A stretch of DNA of 64,000 nucleotides, taken from Phorcus lineatus (lineage: Eukaryota; Mollusca; Gastropoda; Trochida; Trochidae). The DNA is taken from the NCBI GenBank assembly GCA_921293015.1, contig OV121081.1, forward strand, positions 53,345,877 to 53,409,876. The letters are read 5' to 3'. The position numbers and the translations under genes are program-made. The notes under the pieces are model-generated. The model made no database searches and was not told the origin of the DNA. It was given only the letters and a program-made list of their open reading frames with translations. Shown here in pieces: positions 13,701 through 25,395 of this stretch (the stretch's first letter is position 1; every line of letters begins with the position of its first letter).

Positions 13701-16072
13701 GAAATCGTTACAAAGAATAACGTGTTCATGATTGTACTAAATGATATCTTTAGCAAACAGGTATGTCTAAATATTTCGGTCAGAAAAGTTCTAAAACTGT
13801 TCGGTGTTTCCCTAATTTTTAAATCTACATTATTCTGTTGAAAAATTAGTTTTAAAAGATGAAATTCCGCGTTTAAACGTTAAATCATATTTGCTAAACC
13901 ATGTTAGATGTTACTGTTAGGCAACATTTCTAACGGAACACTTCAAGCAAAGGTAATCGAAGAGCTCTCACTAGTTGAGTAGAGGTGATATTGGTGTGAG
14001 ATTACACTGATGGATTATCTAATTGTTTCTTATGTGTCTCAACACTACATGTGTTCTAGTTCTTATAGATGATATATACTTCTCTGGACAACATAATAGA
14101 CGTGCGTCATTGGAAAATATGAATAATAACTTAGGATACTTCAAATTTGATATATAAATGTTATACAAGTATAATGAATGACTTTTTATTGGAGTACTTG
14201 GCAATCCCTTGAACCATTTGGTACTTGTTACTTCGTACTATAGTTAAAAATGCAGTAAGGTGGTTGAACTTCCACAAATTATAAATCTTATTTGGAAGGT
14301 ACACGAGCAAGAGTTGTTGTGAAAACTTAGCAACTAAGGAAGTCATGTATGACACGATGAGAAAATCAAACTTTACCGGGACATGACATAATGAAAATAA
14401 TATGTTCAATGAGCTGTTTATGTCAATTGTTGACCAACACCTGTTGAATAAGGTAGATGCTTATGAACTGGCGTGTAAATGAAAGAAAAATAGTGTAACC
14501 ACGTAAATAGAATATATTATAATCTCAAATGAAAAGAAATATAGAAGAACTAACAAGGTAGGAATGTGTAGGGTTGGAGGCACTGTAACATGTATTTCAT
14601 GGTTTGTTTGTTCAAATTGTCCCCATCATACATTATATTTATTGCACGTAATATATTACCATTGATGTATGCAAAATGCATTTTCTTCATTGTGAAAAAT
14701 TTATCCAGTTCACTTGAACATTTGCAGTCGTAAGATAAAAAGTCACTCAAACACTGCATGCGGCCATTTTGATGTCAATCAATCGAGTTTGGGAAAAGGA
14801 TTCGCTTAATTTAACCTAAGAAATAATTGCATTTTAAAAATGATTTCTTGTAGTGGGTAAAGCCTTTCAGATACTGTTTACCTACCACATTTTCAAATAA
14901 AAAAGTTCAGATAAGTTTAGAATACATGGGGATTCTTTATTCTATATTTCCTTTTTATTGAAGTTGTCCTGTCAATATATCGTGTTTCATTCCCTGACTT
15001 ACCAATCAATCTACATATAGATGCACTTGAAATCACATATTGTAAAAAACATATTAACTCTGTATATGATAATATCGTTAAATCACGGTAAAACCCCTCA
15101 CTCAAAATGTCACATGCTAACTACTATATCTTATCCCATTAGTGTTAAAGGCAAGCTTCAATTTGGCTAGTTTAAGACAAACGAGGAATACGCTCTCAGC
15201 GTAATTCAAATGAAAAATTAAAGAGATATGAAACAATCTGAACTAGTAATGTGTGCAGCTTTTGAATTTACCTATATTCTGAACGGAGAATAAATGATGA
15301 AATTTCGTTTATTAAAGCAATTTTGTAACTTAACCGATTCAAGAAAGGTAGTTTAAGCATTGTTATTGGGTTGAGATATCGGCAGTCGTTTTCACTCTTC
15401 TGGCTGTAAGCAAGATCTGAATACTTCCGATATCGAAGATCATGCGGATGGATGCAACGTTGCATTAAATACTTCCGGGTTTTTTAAAATCAACTTTATA
15501 TACCTATTTAGTAAATAAGTTACGAGGTAGATTACCTGAGTGCGTAATATTGAGAGATATACATTATCTGAGCATTCGTTAAAATACTGTTGTGTACTCG
15601 TACTAGTGCCTTTAAATGTCTTATCGAGGATCGTTTTCAAGCCATTCATTTGTAATATCTTCATGAAAAATTATGTCGTTTTCAACAATAGATTGTTTTT
15701 ACAAATGTTAATGATACTTCCTGTTTTGTTATCTCTATCGTTTTCATTTACGTCATTTACGGACAACACGGACTTAAGCTACACCCCATGTTTTTCATAA
15801 TTCTTTTAATGACTTTGATGCGTGCAAAAACATTATACGTGTCGATAGAAATTCAAAATTTACTCAGCTTTCAAACTTATGAATATATTATATGTGTACA
15901 GTAGCCAAAACAACACGCCAAATTTGAATGGATATCGTCTACAAAACTCTATCAAGAAAATCATCTCTTTCTGTGAGTGAAACTTAACCTATATTCATAA
16001 TCTGAACCACCACAAACAATAACATATATATAAAACATCATCAACAATGTAAAGTCCCTTACAGACAAACGT
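7752..16072. other. Long gene-free stretch
   Basis: More than 8 kb of AT-rich DNA in which I can support no gene. Open frames here (for example 8038-8220, 10189-10515, 12138-12374, 14161-14409, 15540-15800) are short, low-complexity and without splice or domain support. The only structure I noted is the 10-bp palindrome CCGGCGCCGG near 13157. Confidence 0.45.
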
Positions 16073-16076
16073 TTAA

Positions 16077-16523
16077 AGTGACACAGAGTATGTCTTATGA
16101 TTTCTCACGCGGTTTCAATAAAACATATAAACATGCTGTATGTGTCCTGAGATAAGTTCAAATTGCCTCCCATAACAAGCATATGTTTTGAATAATAATT
16201 GGAAAACGGTCATATAAATGTTTAAAGGTTTAAATTCTGAATCCATTTTACGTGTGTATTAGGCAAAAAACCAATACTCTAAGCCCATCTTTTTCGTTGT
16301 CTTTGTTGTAAATAAGTTTCCAAAATTAAGTTTGAGTCGTTTGCGCTGGCCATTGTCAGGTTTTCGATCATAAATCTCAACATAAACCGGTTTATTGTCA
16401 CTATACGGAACTGATAAGCAGCAGGATGCTGATTTTTTTCTGAAAACACAACTACTCCTTCATGAAATTACACCATTTATAAAGTTTGACATATTTGACT
16501 CAAACAACATAAAATGTGGCCCT
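16077..16523 (-). mobile_element. MITE, TTAA family, older copy
   Basis: One end is TTAA-AGTGACACAGAGTATG (TTAA at 16073-16076). The other end, read on the minus strand, is TAAAGGGCCACATTTT. Internally the minus strand carries TTTATGATCGAAAACC and other phrases in the same order as the well-preserved copy at 59521-59990, and the length (about 447 bp against 470 bp) agrees. It is non-coding. TTAA duplications are typical of piggyBac- or Kolobok-type transposases; which one mobilised it cannot be told. Confidence 0.6.
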
Positions 16524-16596
16524 TTACGAAATAACCCGTCTTTTTAACTTTATCATGGTATTGTAAACGTATTTCTATCAAGTATTAGTAGTGAAG

Positions 16597-17714
16597 ACCG
16601 GGGCACATTGGGACAATAAACTTTATTTTCCTTTTTGTTCTTTATCTATGAAGTCAAACCACATGAAAATATGCAGATTTCTAACAAACTTTATTGTCAA
16701 AATATGAAAACAAGAGACAATGAAATATGTTAACGACATTTTTGTAAAAATGAAAAATAAAAAAGTAAAATATGCTTTCCCAAACTGTCCAAACCCGGGG
16801 TACATTGGGACACGATCCAGAGCAAATTGGGATAATATACACATCTGTCGAAAATAATTATGCTTGTTGAAGTATCAGGTAAATTTTGAATCATTGTTCT
16901 TGACTTGAGGTTCCATGTGTCCATCTTAGATGCTTGTATCTGGCGGTGTCATCATCCAATGTGTCCATCTTGGGTGGTTTGAAGGTTCAATGTGGGTATC
17001 TGAGGTGCTTGTAACTGATGCTTCTGGTAGCCTACGTGTGGAACATCATGGGTGCAGTCAACTGAGGTCCAAGTTTCAGTCGTTTCTGGTCTATTTGTAA
17101 GAAAGTAAGGCAGAAGTTCCTCTTCCTCAAACACATTTCATTCTAGTGGTATATATGGCATTAATACTCATTATATTTATTTCCTGACTCCTAAGTATTC
17201 CACCTGGGATACAATGTTCCTAGGTATTCTGCGACCTAAAAGGTTGCTATGTTGACTCCTGCATGGGTTAATTGCCAAGCATATTTGTCCTGATTGTAGA
17301 ATTTATTCAAGGGACTGTACACATTCTGTCAAGAGGTTTGAGTTGTTGGCTGCAATGGGATATGCGGCTCTGGTTGTTGTCAAGCTGAAGCAGCAGCTTA
17401 TTGTCAACACTACAATTTGCTTGGTCAACAGAGTGGTCAAACCCCTCACTGAAAATTGTTGTGGTCATTACTCCAGTAAAGAGGCCAGTTCCTCTGGAAC
17501 CAGCAGGAGCCCAAAAGTTAGCAGTAGAGCTTTGAAATTCACTCAGAAGATATTGATACATCTAATTTATTATTATCATTTATTACTTATTATGATTTTT
17601 TGTATTTCATACAGACAAAATATGGTCTTCAGAAAGAGTTATTACGATTCGGCAATCAGGACAATGTCAAAATGTACCGGTGCACATTGAGACACTGTCC
17701 CAATCTACCCCAGT
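16597..17714. mobile_element. DNA-transposon-like element with GGGG..ATTGGGACA inverted ends
   Basis: The left end reads GGGGCACATTGGGACA. The right end, reverse-complemented, reads GGGGTAGATTGGGACA, so 14 of 16 bases agree. Each end also has a subterminal echo: GGGGTACATTGGGACA near 16797 and, on the minus strand at the right, GTCTCAATGTGCACC near 17681-17695. The interior has only short frames, for example 16952-17134 (-), which is acidic at its N-terminus and not assignable. I could not define a target-site duplication. Most likely a decayed or internally deleted DNA transposon. Confidence 0.5.
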
Positions 17715-19333
17715 AGTTCCATGTTTCCATATTGTAAAATTAAAATATCATGTCAGGTATTTACTTGTTAAAAGTTAACATAATTACAGAACTCTCCAGA
17801 ACGATAGGTATAAGCTAGGGTCCGTTAATCATCTTTACATCAGATCATAATTACTAAGATGATAAAATTTTACTCCAGCTATAGAAATTTGAATATAACT
17901 TTCCAATGAGTGAACTACACCACATTTTCAGTGATCAGCATCATTTGTCACATGGTGTATGGTGTCACTTCAACCGGTTCCAACAACACTAATATACATG
18001 TTTTTATATGTAGAATGATCATCTAAAAAGATCCATCAATTGTCATTTCTTTACCGTGTTCTCTTATTTATTTGCAAAGCAAACCCAATTTTTCTTAGGG
18101 TTAAAGATGAATATTTTACCCATATGCGTTATTCTTCAAAGAAATGTCCACTGTAAAATGTCTAATGACTTATTTATAACAGTTTACAACATTTAATTGA
18201 TTGAGTGAAAAATGTCAAATGTTAAGGTTGACAACTTATGCATACGACAAAAAATCATGTACGTAGAAAATTTATCGAACTTTAAGTTAATTCAAAGTTT
18301 TAACACTGTGATGTTATAGGCCGGACACCTGTCCCGTTTTCCTATCGGAGTTGTGTCCCTTTAAAGGCACTTTACTACATTCATTAATACACGTCTGGAC
18401 TTATCATGTTAAGCGCACCCAGTAAATCTCGAATTAAAACATTGATGCTATATGAGATTTATTAAGATTAATTATTCGTTATCATTGCCTTGTAATCGAT
18501 CACAAAATAGTTGAGCTTGAGAGCTTAAAAGTTAGAATTGATTATATATGTAGCGTAATCAGTTATTTTGTGTATGATTTCATGATCCATGAATTATGTC
18601 AAGCTGTATATTAATGGTTGTGTTCCCAATAAATGAAACTTCTTTTTTACCATTGGTACGCGATTCAGGTTTAGGGAAGGATGTTGTTAAATGGTCCTTA
18701 AAGATTACCCAATCAACTATTAAGTACCCCCACAACCCAGCCCCGTCTCCTTGTCTAATGCAGCTAGAAGAATGGTTAAGGAGAATTTTTCAAGCTACAT
18801 ATCAAATATTTCTTGTATGTGTCGCTCGTTCTTAACGGGATAAGGATTTTCTTTTAGCACCTATGATGCAAGATATTGTCCACGAGGTATTTGTAAAACA
18901 ATTGTTCACGGAATGTATATTTTACCGCCGCATCACTTACGCGTACCTAATTTACATTTAAATCAAATATCCTTTTTCGTGATTTTATAGTATTTATATA
19001 TATCAAATATGATGATGATACTTCAAACATCTCACATTTTATCAGAATAAGCCAATTGTATGACAATTATTAGTTTTCAATGGAAATCGAACAACACTCG
19101 TAATCATTATGTGTTTAACCTTTCAAACATTGCCAACTCAAATTATATCGATTACCTGCTTTAGATAATTTTCAAAATATATTGTTCACTTATTAGCACA
19201 CGGTATTGTCGTGCTTTCTTTCAGAATAGAGAATTAGGCTAACCTTCATACTGTTACTATACATCTTCCCCCGCATGGATTTAAATTGCCACAGTCTCTA
19301 TCAATGGCTAATTCAAACTTTGCTGCCAACCCG
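17715..19333. other. No gene recognised
   Basis: AT-rich spacer. The frame at 18596-18835 shows no domain or splice support. Confidence 0.4.
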
Positions 19334-19530
19334 TCAAAATTTGTGTTTTGAGTGCAACGCCCTCTTCGGCGAAAAGTTGCAATTCTCATCTGATTTATCT
19401 TTAGATTATCGTGATTGGTAGAAGCCTGGACAACAAACACAGAAAGGTTAGGGAAATGCGTCAAGGCCTACCTTAGCAAGTCATTGAGGCTGGCGAAAGT
19501 ATATCGGGCATGCGTGGAAAGATGGTAACT
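19334..19530 (+). repeat. Dispersed repeat shared with 62 kb, copy 1
   Basis: Shares ordered phrases with 62029-62220: CAAAATT.GTGTTTTGAGTGC, CCCTCTTCG..GAAAAGTTGC, ATTCTCAT.TGATTT, GCAAGGCCTA.CTTAGCAA. Same orientation, with substitutions and small indels. No coding function is evident, so this is an unclassified interspersed repeat. Confidence 0.55.
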
Positions 19531-20114
19531 ACATTAAACCTAATACATTTAAAATTACAATCATCAGATATAGACAGTTCTTTTCGGTGAGATAAACCAT
19601 TTACAGTGTTTTGCATAAGAGACTTAAACAACTCGCGGCGGTTATCCTGAAACAAGGTCCTGTATAGTATAACAATTTTTATACGTCTTTGATAAAATCG
19701 AAACCTGAACTACTGAGATTTAATTCGTAACCTAATCGTATTCGGCATTCATGATTTACGCGTGCAAGGGTTCGTCGAACATTTCATTCATGAATTTTTA
19801 ATTCATACTTTATTTATTCATTAAAAAAACCCACCAGTGCAGTATTTTGAAGACAGTACATGTACGCTTTTTTAAATGAAGATGATAGGGTTCCGCATAC
19901 TCAAATTTTACATGGTGACAGTCAATGCATGGTCTATTGCACATTGTGACGTAATTCACGTAATTGGTGCTAATTGCATGTTGGATTGTATGACATAGGC
20001 TAGCCAAACATGAAATCGATCCCTACATTTGTAACGTCGTTCATTACTGTACTAACGAGTTGACAAAGATCATCCTGCATGATTGCAGTATATATATTAT
20101 ATTTAAAAAGATGT

Positions 20115-20322
20115 TTCCAAAATTTCGTTTGAGTCATTGACGCGCGCTAATGACCGGTTTTCGATCATAAATCCCGACGTTTGTCCTGTTTATTGTCACT
20201 ATGCTAACTTATGAGCATCGAGATGTTAATTTTCAGAAACTACCACTACTTGTCGATGAAATAACTCCATTTATGAAGTTTAGCAAATTTGACCCCAACA
20301 ACATACTCTGTGCTCCTGTAAA
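20115..20322 (-). mobile_element. MITE, TTAA family, partial copy
   Basis: Read on the minus strand it aligns with about half of the 59521-59990 element: terminal TTTACAGGAGCACAGAG, then GTTGGGGTCAAATTTGC, then GATCGAAAACCGG followed by GCGCGC. The other terminus is missing, so the copy is truncated near 20110. Confidence 0.5.
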
Positions 20323-20689
20323 GCGTTTTGATGTCCTGACCATGGAGTACATGTAGGATATGATGATAGACCTCTTGTCAGATCTGTGAATCTTTTTCAG
20401 AAAACGATCTCGCCATCGCTCTTTTATTGATAGGGTGTAGCCTCAGTGAGTTTTATTTCTATTTTGATTGGTGGTTCACATGCTTTTCAGTTACATATGG
20501 AAGGATGCCTTATTTGGATAACTTATTTGCCCAAAATACGCAGAATTACGCAAAATATATCTGAAAAAGTACTAAATCACCAAACCATCCTTTTACAAAT
20601 TTATATCATTAATGCAGACCTGTAACGTAAAAGAAATGAAAATGCTAGCAAAATATTGTTTTGAAGCATTTAAAGCCCGTTGTAACTAA

Positions 20690-20736
20690 TTTTCTTTTAG
20701 TACATCCTCGCCAACCTGTTTGTATTGTATACCAAC
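20690..20736 (+). mobile_element. Older LINE 3' tail, upstream piece (interrupted)
   Basis: Removing the younger insertion and one target duplication joins this flank to 23215 onward, where the sequence reads GGCCAGAGGCCAAATTGGTC, then AATAAAAGTATCTGTCTGTC. That ending looks like a LINE 3' tail with a small GGCCAA/TTGGTC stem. The upstream limit of the older element is not clear. Confidence 0.4.
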
Positions 20737-20747
20737 GTTATGTAAAT
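20737..20747 (+). repeat. Target-site duplication, left copy
   Basis: GTTATGTAAAT here is repeated exactly at 23215-23225, directly after the A-rich tail of the LINE. This fixes both ends of the insertion. Confidence 0.85.
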
Positions 20748-21854
20748 AAGCCGAAACAGTTTCTAAAAAATTGGAGACCAATATCGCTACTAAACGTATC
20801 CTACAAGATAGCTTCTGCTACTATAGCAAATCGAATAAAGGGACTACTTCCAAAAATAATACATGAAGACCAAAGAGGTTTTATGTCAAATAGGTATATA
20901 GGGGAATGCACACGGCAAATTTATGATATCATTGATTATACAGAAACTATGGAAATACCAGGACTGCTCCTACTTATAGATTTCGAAAAGGCATTTGACT
21001 CAGTTGATTGGGACTTTATTGGGAATGTTCTTGAATTTTTCAATTTTGGCCCAAATGTCAGAAAATGGATTAGTACTTTTTACACAAACATAAATTCAAG
21101 TGTGCTTGTGAATGGTTTCGCATCAGATTTTTTTGACATAACTCGCGGCTGTAGACAAGGCGATCCATTATCGCCATATCTTTTTATCCTTTGTGCAGAA
21201 ATTCTAAGTATTATGATCCGTAACAATAAAAAGATAAAAGGAATAAAAATAGATGATAGCGAATATCTCATCTCGCAGTTTGCAGACGATACATCTTTGA
21301 CATTGGATGGAACAGAAGCATGCCTTCAAAGTACAATCCAAGTACTAGAACAATATGCTTCATTTTCAGGTTTGAAAATAAATACTAGTAAAACACAAGT
21401 TATATGGATAGGTTCACTGAAAAACTCAAACAAAACGTTTTGCAAAGAACATAAATTAGATTGGTCTAAAAAGGAATTTACTATCCTTGGCATAACATTT
21501 ACACACAATTTGGCAGAAATGGTAGAGAGAAATTACAAAGATAAATTGAAGCAAATTAAAATTACAATGAACCATTGGCTCAGAAGAGATATCACACCAC
21601 TTGGAAGGACAACTGTCCTGAAAAGTCTTATTTTACCAAAGTTAAACCATGTCTCTAATGTATTACCTAACCCGAACGAAAGTACCATCAAAGAAATCGA
21701 AAAACTCTGCTTTAACTTTGTTTGGAAAGGAAAACCAGATAAAATAAAACGTAAAATAATAACCCAAAACTACACTGAAGGAGGCTTTAGAGTACCGGAT
21801 ATACGAAATACATTGCTTTCACAAAAAAATAAGCTGGGTGAAAAGACTTTATAA
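20748..21854 (+). pseudogene. LINE reverse transcriptase, N-terminal part of the truncated ORF2
   Basis: Encodes the catalytic core of a non-LTR reverse transcriptase, which copies the element's RNA into DNA at a nicked target. Visible in order: NWRPISLLN, the motif with the first catalytic aspartate IDFEKAFD (Asp codon 20979-20981), RGCRQGDPLSPYLF, the active-site box FADD (21279-21290), and GLKINTSKTQV. An ATG at 20661 lies upstream of the insertion, so the first 29 codons of that open frame belong to flanking DNA and the duplication; they are not part of the protein. Translation would stop at 21852-21854 because of an indel in the seven-A run at 21823-21829. The next frame continues the homology. 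Without endonuclease and 5' end it cannot be an autonomous element. Confidence 0.85.
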
Positions 21855-22971
21855 TTCTGATGATAAATCAAAACTAAAGACATTGTTTCAATTAAATATA
21901 TCTCCTTTACATAATGATTTCTATCAGTACAACGAAGAATCAATTATCAATGATGTATTAACTAAAAAAACGAATGAATTTTGGAAAGATGTCTTACATG
22001 CGTGGGGTCACTTCATAAAACAAAAAGGAAATAATGTTAAAACCCAATCCGCTCTCTTATCTCAGCCAATATGGAGAAATGATAACATAAAAATTAACAA
22101 GAAAACTTTAAATAACAAGAGCATGTCAACCGCGGGTATTTTCTTTATCAATGATGTTGTGGAAGATGATGGTAAGTTTCTCGACTATGAAAAGATTATC
22201 CAAACCTACCAATGTAAGTTAAACTTTCTGGATTACGCGGGTATTGTTCAATCAATAAAGGGGTACTTTAAAAAATCAAATGTCTCTATAAATAGAAAAC
22301 TCAACACCCCGTTCATCCCGTATTTAATTGAAGATATTGTTACTAAGAAAAAGGGATGTAGAGCCTTCTACGACATATTGCAAGAAAAACCAAGTAATGA
22401 TAATGACTGTAAATACAAACGGAAATGGGAAAAAGTTCTGAAATGCTCGATCAATGAAGAAGAATGGAAAATAATCCACAAAGTACCTTTTACATCTAAC
22501 CTTAGCTCAAAATTAACATGGTTTCAATATTCCATTCTACATAGAATTTTACCTACAAATGATCTCTTACATAAGATGAACATTAAAGATACAAATACAT
22601 GTAATTTATGTAAAAAAGAAAGCCAAACTATAATCCATCTGTTTTACGATTGCACATATGTAGTTGAGATTTGGAATAAACTCAAAGAATGGTTAGAAGA
22701 TGTTACAAGTGCTAAGATAGAACTATCAAAAAGAATTATATGTTTCGGATATCCGGAAAAAAGAAATAGAATACTGAATATGATCATAACTATCGTGAAA
22801 TATAACATATTTAAATCTAAGAATATCGAGATGAAACCAACTTTTAGTAGCATTAAACAAGATATCAAAAACGCATACAACATCGACAAATACAACACAT
22901 ACTCAACTTGTAAGTATTCGAAATTTACGAAATTCTGGTCGATTTGTCATCTGCTCTTCCAAAATGATTAA
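21828..22971 (+). pseudogene. LINE ORF2 C-terminal part, displaced by one frameshift
   Basis: This frame resumes directly after the seven-A run with KISWVKRLYN, the sequence expected to follow the reverse transcriptase in L1/Tx1-like proteins. The ATG at 21838 is internal and not a true start. A cysteine/histidine motif of the form C-X2-C-X8-H-X4-C (codons 22600-22653) matches the C-terminal zinc-knuckle-like motif of L1-type ORF2 proteins. The frame ends at a natural-looking stop, 22969-22971, ahead of the 3' UTR. The C-terminal stretch around VKYNIF and FWSICH recurs in the copy at 51810-52218, confirming that it is element-specific. Confidence 0.8.
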
Positions 22972-23214
22972 CGATTTGTTTGTTCTATTTTGTAATGACA
23001 TCCTTTTTCCACTGCAGCTTAGGATTCGTTAACGTTTAGTTTCATTTGTAACCAACAACGGCAATGCTGATACCTCCTTTATCATTTATATCATGTATCA
23101 ATTTCTGTCAAAATGTACCATCCACGACTTTGTATTTCTTACCCAAGACTATGTAAATATTGATGTATGATTTCTTGTATATGTACCACAAAAATAAATA
23201 AATAAAAAAAAAAA

Positions 23215-23225
23215 GTTATGTAAAT
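23215..23225 (+). repeat. Target-site duplication, right copy
   Basis: Exact repeat of 20737-20747, placed directly after the A-rich tail. Confidence 0.85.
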
Positions 23226-23280
23226 GGCCAGAGGCCAAATTGGTCTGTGCTAATAAAAGTATCTGTCTGTCTCTCTGTGT
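23226..23280 (+). mobile_element. Older LINE 3' tail, downstream piece
   Basis: GGCCAGAGGCCAAATTGGTC is followed by AATAAAAGTATCTGTCTGTC. The simple-repeat tail parallels the minus-strand LINE tail at 2703-2740. This is the continuation of the sequence interrupted by the L1-like insertion. Confidence 0.45.
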
Positions 23281-25313
23281 TTTTGCATGAAATATTCACA
23301 AATCATGTTTCCTTTATTATTCACAATGTGGCTATATGATCAAAACGGTTTTGAAAATCTGTGGACTTAAACTTTGCCCACTGAAGTATGAAATGTGGAA
23401 ACCTGTAAGCACTGAACGTTATTCTCAGGAGGTTGCTAAATGTTCTTTTAAGGGCATAAGACTACCAGTAGACACGCACATTGTGATTTATTTGTTTGTG
23501 GAGAGTGTGTCTGTAGTACTGATATATATTCTACAATATGGAATGTTACCCAAGTACCCAATTGCATCGATCAAAAGTATGCTGTAACATATGTGTACAT
23601 GTATGATGACCTTGACCTTTTGCATACATGGCAGTCGGGAATTGGAGTTGTTCCTTATGGTATCATTAACGTAATTAACTAACATGAAATTAACTTAACC
23701 TGGACATGCAACAAGTGGATGTAACTCAGATCTGAAAAACGTTTACTGCCGGTATTTTATTCATTTTGAACACGATATCATAGTGTTGTTTCTGTTCAAG
23801 CGTAAAGTGCAAAACAAATACACGACGATACTGCAATTCGTATATTAGGAAAACAAGATTAACAAGAAAATCAAAAATCGAACTCTTTCTCTTATGATGT
23901 TAAGATGTGTTTATAGGATAATGGCGTTTAAAGGGATAATGTACACAACACTGTGTGTTTTAGTTGGAAGTGATTTCAGTGATTGGAAGGCATCATATAA
24001 CTACATGTATTAATCGTCATTTGAACACAAAGCATATATCCAAAGTTTTGAAAAAATTACCATTCTACCATTTCGTTTTTCAGCGTTTGACAGCAGCTGC
24101 AGCTTTCACATTATGTAGTTTTATGTATATAAACGAATGTAAAGAAAGGTAAAAAAAAATCATTTATAACAAGTTCTTTTTTAGGAAAATAAATTAAATT
24201 TCAAACCCAATCATCAAAATGAGGATACCTGCCATCTATCTAGCAGTCATCGAATCACAATATAGAATACTAAACTACATCCCGTTTAATAACCTTTTAT
24301 GAAACGAGTGGGAGGTCTGATATCTAACGAGAAAAATCGAGTTGATACCGAAACCATTTACGAGTTTAATGTTATAAAGCAGTGGTTGGTATGTCAATTA
24401 TCACTCGCTGAATTATATCCTCCAAAACTGCAAGAATATCGCTGACATGACCATTGTGATCGCGCAGCAAACATTGTGACGTCATGTACTTAACGATTAT
24501 GACGTCAAGTCAATCGGCCAGCACGCGATCGTATTACACAATGTGTAATCACATTACAAATTTATTAAACAGTGATAGCTTCAATGGGCGAGTAATCAAC
24601 ACAAACACTTTATGTTTCATTATGTAAACATTACATAAACAGTACGAATACTAGAGGTCAAACACAGTTAAGTAAGTATATCGATCAGAGAACCAATTAC
24701 TCACAATGTATTGGATGACAACGTATTATTACTCGCCTGTATTATATACTGCAGTGTTATATTTGTAAGGCAACATTAAAAAGTGTACGTTATCCTTCTT
24801 TGTGTAACAAAAACAAACCGGTTGTTCCCTCTATTTATTTTTCCATCCCTTTATTTATACCCTTATAAGCATCTTGCAAAAACTGCCCTGTCAAGACTTG
24901 ATCGTATGTCTACACACTATATAATTCACACACGTTGATCTCTAAAAAAAAGTATGTATTCAATTTTTTTATTGTTTTTAAACTTGTCTTATAGAGGGGA
25001 CCAAATATTCATCAGTTATTTCGACATTTACAGACTTTACATAAAACATTATTTGAAGATCCAGTACATAAAGTATTCGATATGTTCATTCACTGTTCGT
25101 TCACTGTAATTACTATTTCATTTGGAACTGAAAGCAGAATTTAAAAAATATCTAGAAATCCTGATGAAATGATAGTGGTTTTAGCTCTTGGAATTACGAT
25201 TCAGGATCAATTTTCTATGTCATTTCACACCAAACGTTAGAGAGTAACGTTTTAGCAAAGAATATATTTTCAGGTATCAGCATGCTTGTATTTCCTTGTT
25301 CTGCTTCTAATGG
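23281..25313. other. No gene recognised; one pair of CRE palindromes
   Basis: Spacer. TGACGTCA is present at 24477-24484 and 24500-24507. The short open frames lack support. Confidence 0.4.
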
Positions 25314-25395
25314 GAATCCATTTCCCTATCTTATATGATTAAAGGGTGTTTACACAAAAATGGCTGCCAGTAGTTTTTGCTTGATACTTGATTAC
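25314..25395 (-). repeat. Interspersed repeat, copy in inverted orientation to 28063
   Basis: The reverse complement of this segment aligns over about 82 bp with 28063-28144, sharing TCAAGCAAAAA, ACTGGCAGCCATTTTTGTGT and GGGAAATGGATTC. A weaker third match (GGATTCGCTTAATTTAACC) is near 14800-14818. Confidence 0.65.

Larger units (their letters stand above)
20748..23214 (+). mobile_element. 5'-truncated L1/Tx1-like non-LTR retrotransposon
   Basis: The insertion is 2467 bp and is bounded by the exact duplication GTTATGTAAAT. It begins abruptly inside the reverse transcriptase, so the first open reading frame and the endonuclease domain are missing, as expected from incomplete target-primed reverse transcription. 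The body encodes the reverse transcriptase and a C-terminal cysteine/histidine motif. The 3' UTR runs about 240 bp after the stop at 22971 and ends in an A-rich tail with AAATAAATAAATAAAA (about 23188-23214). Apart from one frameshift the coding region is open, which suggests a fairly recent insertion. A much shorter relative with similar C-terminal coding sequence is at 51810-52218. Confidence 0.9.

Noticed and set aside
20661..20747. N-terminus of the LINE protein starting at ATG 20661
   Set aside because: The target-site duplication shows that the LINE starts at 20748; the upstream codons are flanking DNA.
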